Shown here in pieces: positions 19,645-21,037 of a stretch of 21,037 nucleotides of DNA (within the stretch, counting starts at the first letter, position 1; the number at the start of each line of letters is the position of its first letter). A program made the translations under genes and the position numbers. The notes under the pieces are model-generated. The model was not told the origin of the DNA and did not search any database. It saw nothing but the letters and a program-made list of their open reading frames with translations. The stretch lies in NCBI GenBank assembly GCA_017542915.1, contig JAFXWI010000022.1:1-21037 (forward strand). The letters are read 5' to 3'. This stretch comes from Paludibacteraceae bacterium. Lineage in GTDB: Bacteria > Bacteroidota > Bacteroidia > Bacteroidales > Paludibacteraceae.

Positions 19645-21004
19645 GTACGTCTTTTACTTCATTGGAGACGGAATGGGTTCCAACCAAGTATTAGGCGCAG
19701 AGATGTACCGCTCGGCGATACAGGGCACACCGTTGGGAAGGGTGCCGAGTCTGATGAGCACTTTTCCGTACTCGGGAAGCGCCTCGACGTACTCCAAGAG
19801 CAACGGCATCACCGACAGTGCAGCGGCAGGAACGTGTCTGGCAACGGGCAGCAAGACCACGAACGGCACGTTGGGACTGGACGAGAACGGCAAACACCTG
19901 AGTACGATTGCCGAAGAGTTGAAGCAAAAAGGCTGGGGAATCGGTATCATGACGACGGTAGCGATCGATCATGCTACTCCGGGTGCTTTCTACGCGCACG
20001 TACGCGAGCGCAATCATTATTATACTATAGGTCAGCAGCTGAGTGAGAGCGGTTTTGATTTCTTCGGCGGCGCAGGTTTTCATCATCCGGAGGGAAAGAA
20101 TGACGATGAGGCAGTAAACCTCTACCGTTTGGCAGAGCAGAAAGGCTACACCATCGCGCACGGTTACGAAGAGGCACAGAAAGTGCTGCTGAACGATCAG
20201 CCGCAAAGCACCATGCCGGTACAAGAGACCAAGCTGATCATGGTGCAGAAAGACGATGACCAAGGTGCCAAACATGGTTCTAATCTCCCTTACGCCATCG
20301 ACCGCAAAGAGGGCGACTTGACTTTAGCGCAGATAGTAAGCACCGCTATACCGTTTTTGGACAACCGCTACGAGCGTTTCTTTATGATGGTTGAGGGCGG
20401 CATGATCGATTATGCGTGTCACGCAGACGACGCCGCTACGGCTTTCGGTGAGTTTTGGGACATGAACGAAGCGATGGAAGTAGCTTATAAGTTCTACCAA
20501 GCGCACCCCGATGAGACGCTTATCCTCGTGACAGCAGACCATGAGACAGGCGGTTTGGCACTCGGTAACAGCGACTACACGCTGCATCTGGATATCCTCC
20601 AAAACCAGCAATGCTCGGCTTGGTTGTTGAGCGATCTCTTCACGCAGTTATTCAAAGAGAACAAGAAACCGAGTTGGGAGGCAGTAAAGAAGATTTACAA
20701 AGAGCAGTTGGGTTTCTGGGAAAAAGTGGAGATCAGCGCAGACGAAGAGAAAGAGTTGAAGGAGATCTACAAGAAAGCGTGTCACGGCAAAGCCAAAGAC
20801 GCCAAGAATATGTATAAGTCCGTAAACGCCTTAGGCAACGAGGGTATCGCGTTGCTGAACAAGAAAGCACATATAGGATGGACCACCCGCGCTCACAGCG
20901 CACATGCAGTGCCTATTTTTGCAATCGGCAAGAAAGCGCATCTATTCAGCGGATGGCACGATAATACGGAGATTGTTCCGCTGATTCGCAAAGCGCTGAA
21001 ATAG
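19583..21004 (+). CDS. secreted alkaline phosphatase
   Basis: A 473-residue PhoA-type alkaline phosphatase that releases phosphate from monoesters in the periplasm. A signal peptide (MKRILLAVLLIVAVAANA, cleavage likely before Glu19) precedes the core. Metal and catalytic residues are all visible: FIGDGMG with Asp29, the nucleophile in DSAAAGT with Ser79, HATPGAFYAHVRER with Arg near 141-143, EGGMIDYACHADD (Glu271, Asp276, His280), TADHETGG (Asp319, His320) and HSAHAVPIF (His441). The position corresponding to E. coli Asp153/Lys328 reads as Asp129-His130, a variant common in non-enteric enzymes. Its start is inside the exonuclease gene (62-nt overlap). No Pho-box-like element is apparent; the window ends 33 nt after the TAG. 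Confidence 0.94.
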   Translation: MKRILLAVLLIVAVAANAEIKYVFYFIGDGMGSNQVLGAEMYRSAIQGTPLGRVPSLMSTFPYSGSASTYSKSNGITDSAAAGTCLATGSKTTNGTLGLDENGKHLSTIAEELKQKGWGIGIMTTVAIDHATPGAFYAHVRERNHYYTIGQQLSESGFDFFGGAGFHHPEGKNDDEAVNLYRLAEQKGYTIAHGYEEAQKVLLNDQPQSTMPVQETKLIMVQKDDDQGAKHGSNLPYAIDRKEGDLTLAQIVSTAIPFLDNRYERFFMMVEGGMIDYACHADDAATAFGEFWDMNEAMEVAYKFYQAHPDETLILVTADHETGGLALGNSDYTLHLDILQNQQCSAWLLSDLFTQLFKENKKPSWEAVKKIYKEQLGFWEKVEISADEEKELKEIYKKACHGKAKDAKNMYKSVNALGNEGIALLNKKAHIGWTTRAHSAHAVPIFAIGKKAHLFSGWHDNTEIVPLIRKALK

Positions 21005-21037
21005 TAGCTATTAACGAGAACTAAAAGGGGGCGGAAC

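Overview
The window looks like chromosomal DNA from an anaerobic, gut- or rumen-type member of the Bacteroidales. This is inferred from four things. The promoters are of the Bacteroidetes type (TTTG about 20 bp before TAnnTTTG). Shine-Dalgarno sequences are absent. The gene families are typical of the order (DUF3467, DUF5063 next to a 3'-5' exonuclease, PCMD lipid/secreted protein, M49 peptidase lipoprotein, parC-type topoisomerase). Lipoproteins carry short lipoboxes. The genetic code is standard: TGA ends at least five intact genes. No rRNA, tRNA, CRISPR array, phage or IS element was found, and no stretch over 300 bases lacks a gene.

Layout. Bases 1-3218 (+) hold a tightly packed redox-flavoured operon: the end of a possible AlkZ-like protein, a flavin reductase, a rhodanese lipoprotein, a radical SAM/auxiliary-cluster protein, a flavodoxin-like protein broken by an in-frame TGA, and an OhrR/MarR-type regulator broken by a one-base frameshift. 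Bases 3221-11074 (-) hold a PCMD-type secreted protein, a GT2 glycosyltransferase, DUF3467, a four-helix-bundle (S23-type) protein, a nucleoside phosphorylase, an M49 dipeptidyl peptidase III-like lipoprotein, and an unusual 599-codon ORF. That ORF joins an internally shortened EPSP synthase (AroA) to a GT2 glycosyltransferase that lacks its N-terminal part. Bases 11151-12299 (-) hold a MauE/DoxX-thioredoxin membrane protein and a small Cys-rich lipoprotein, each followed by a clear terminator. Bases 12399-15869 (-) form an operon of a 53-aa membrane protein, ParC and Maf. Bases 15987-18095 (-) carry upp-vanZ-dprA. A divergent promoter at 18153-18200 separates these from a + strand operon of DUF5063, a DEDDy exonuclease and an alkaline phosphatase (18221-21004).

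The strongest unexplained signal is a set of about 14 short tandem arrays, nearly all with a 7-bp period (one has 8 bp), scattered through the window. They fall into a few word families (ATTTGAN, TACAATG, GTTGANN, ATTTACC, AATTAAA). They lie at most gene junctions, where they supply start or stop codons, and also inside reading frames, where they encode 7-residue-periodic insertions or linkers in the AroA-GT2 fusion, the GT2 enzyme and the M49 peptidase. They resemble, in form only, the heptameric STRR sequences of cyanobacteria. A second recurrent element is the 16-bp palindrome TTTGCATATATGCAAA, which contains the -33 box of three promoter regions; at 18169-18184 one copy serves two divergent promoters.
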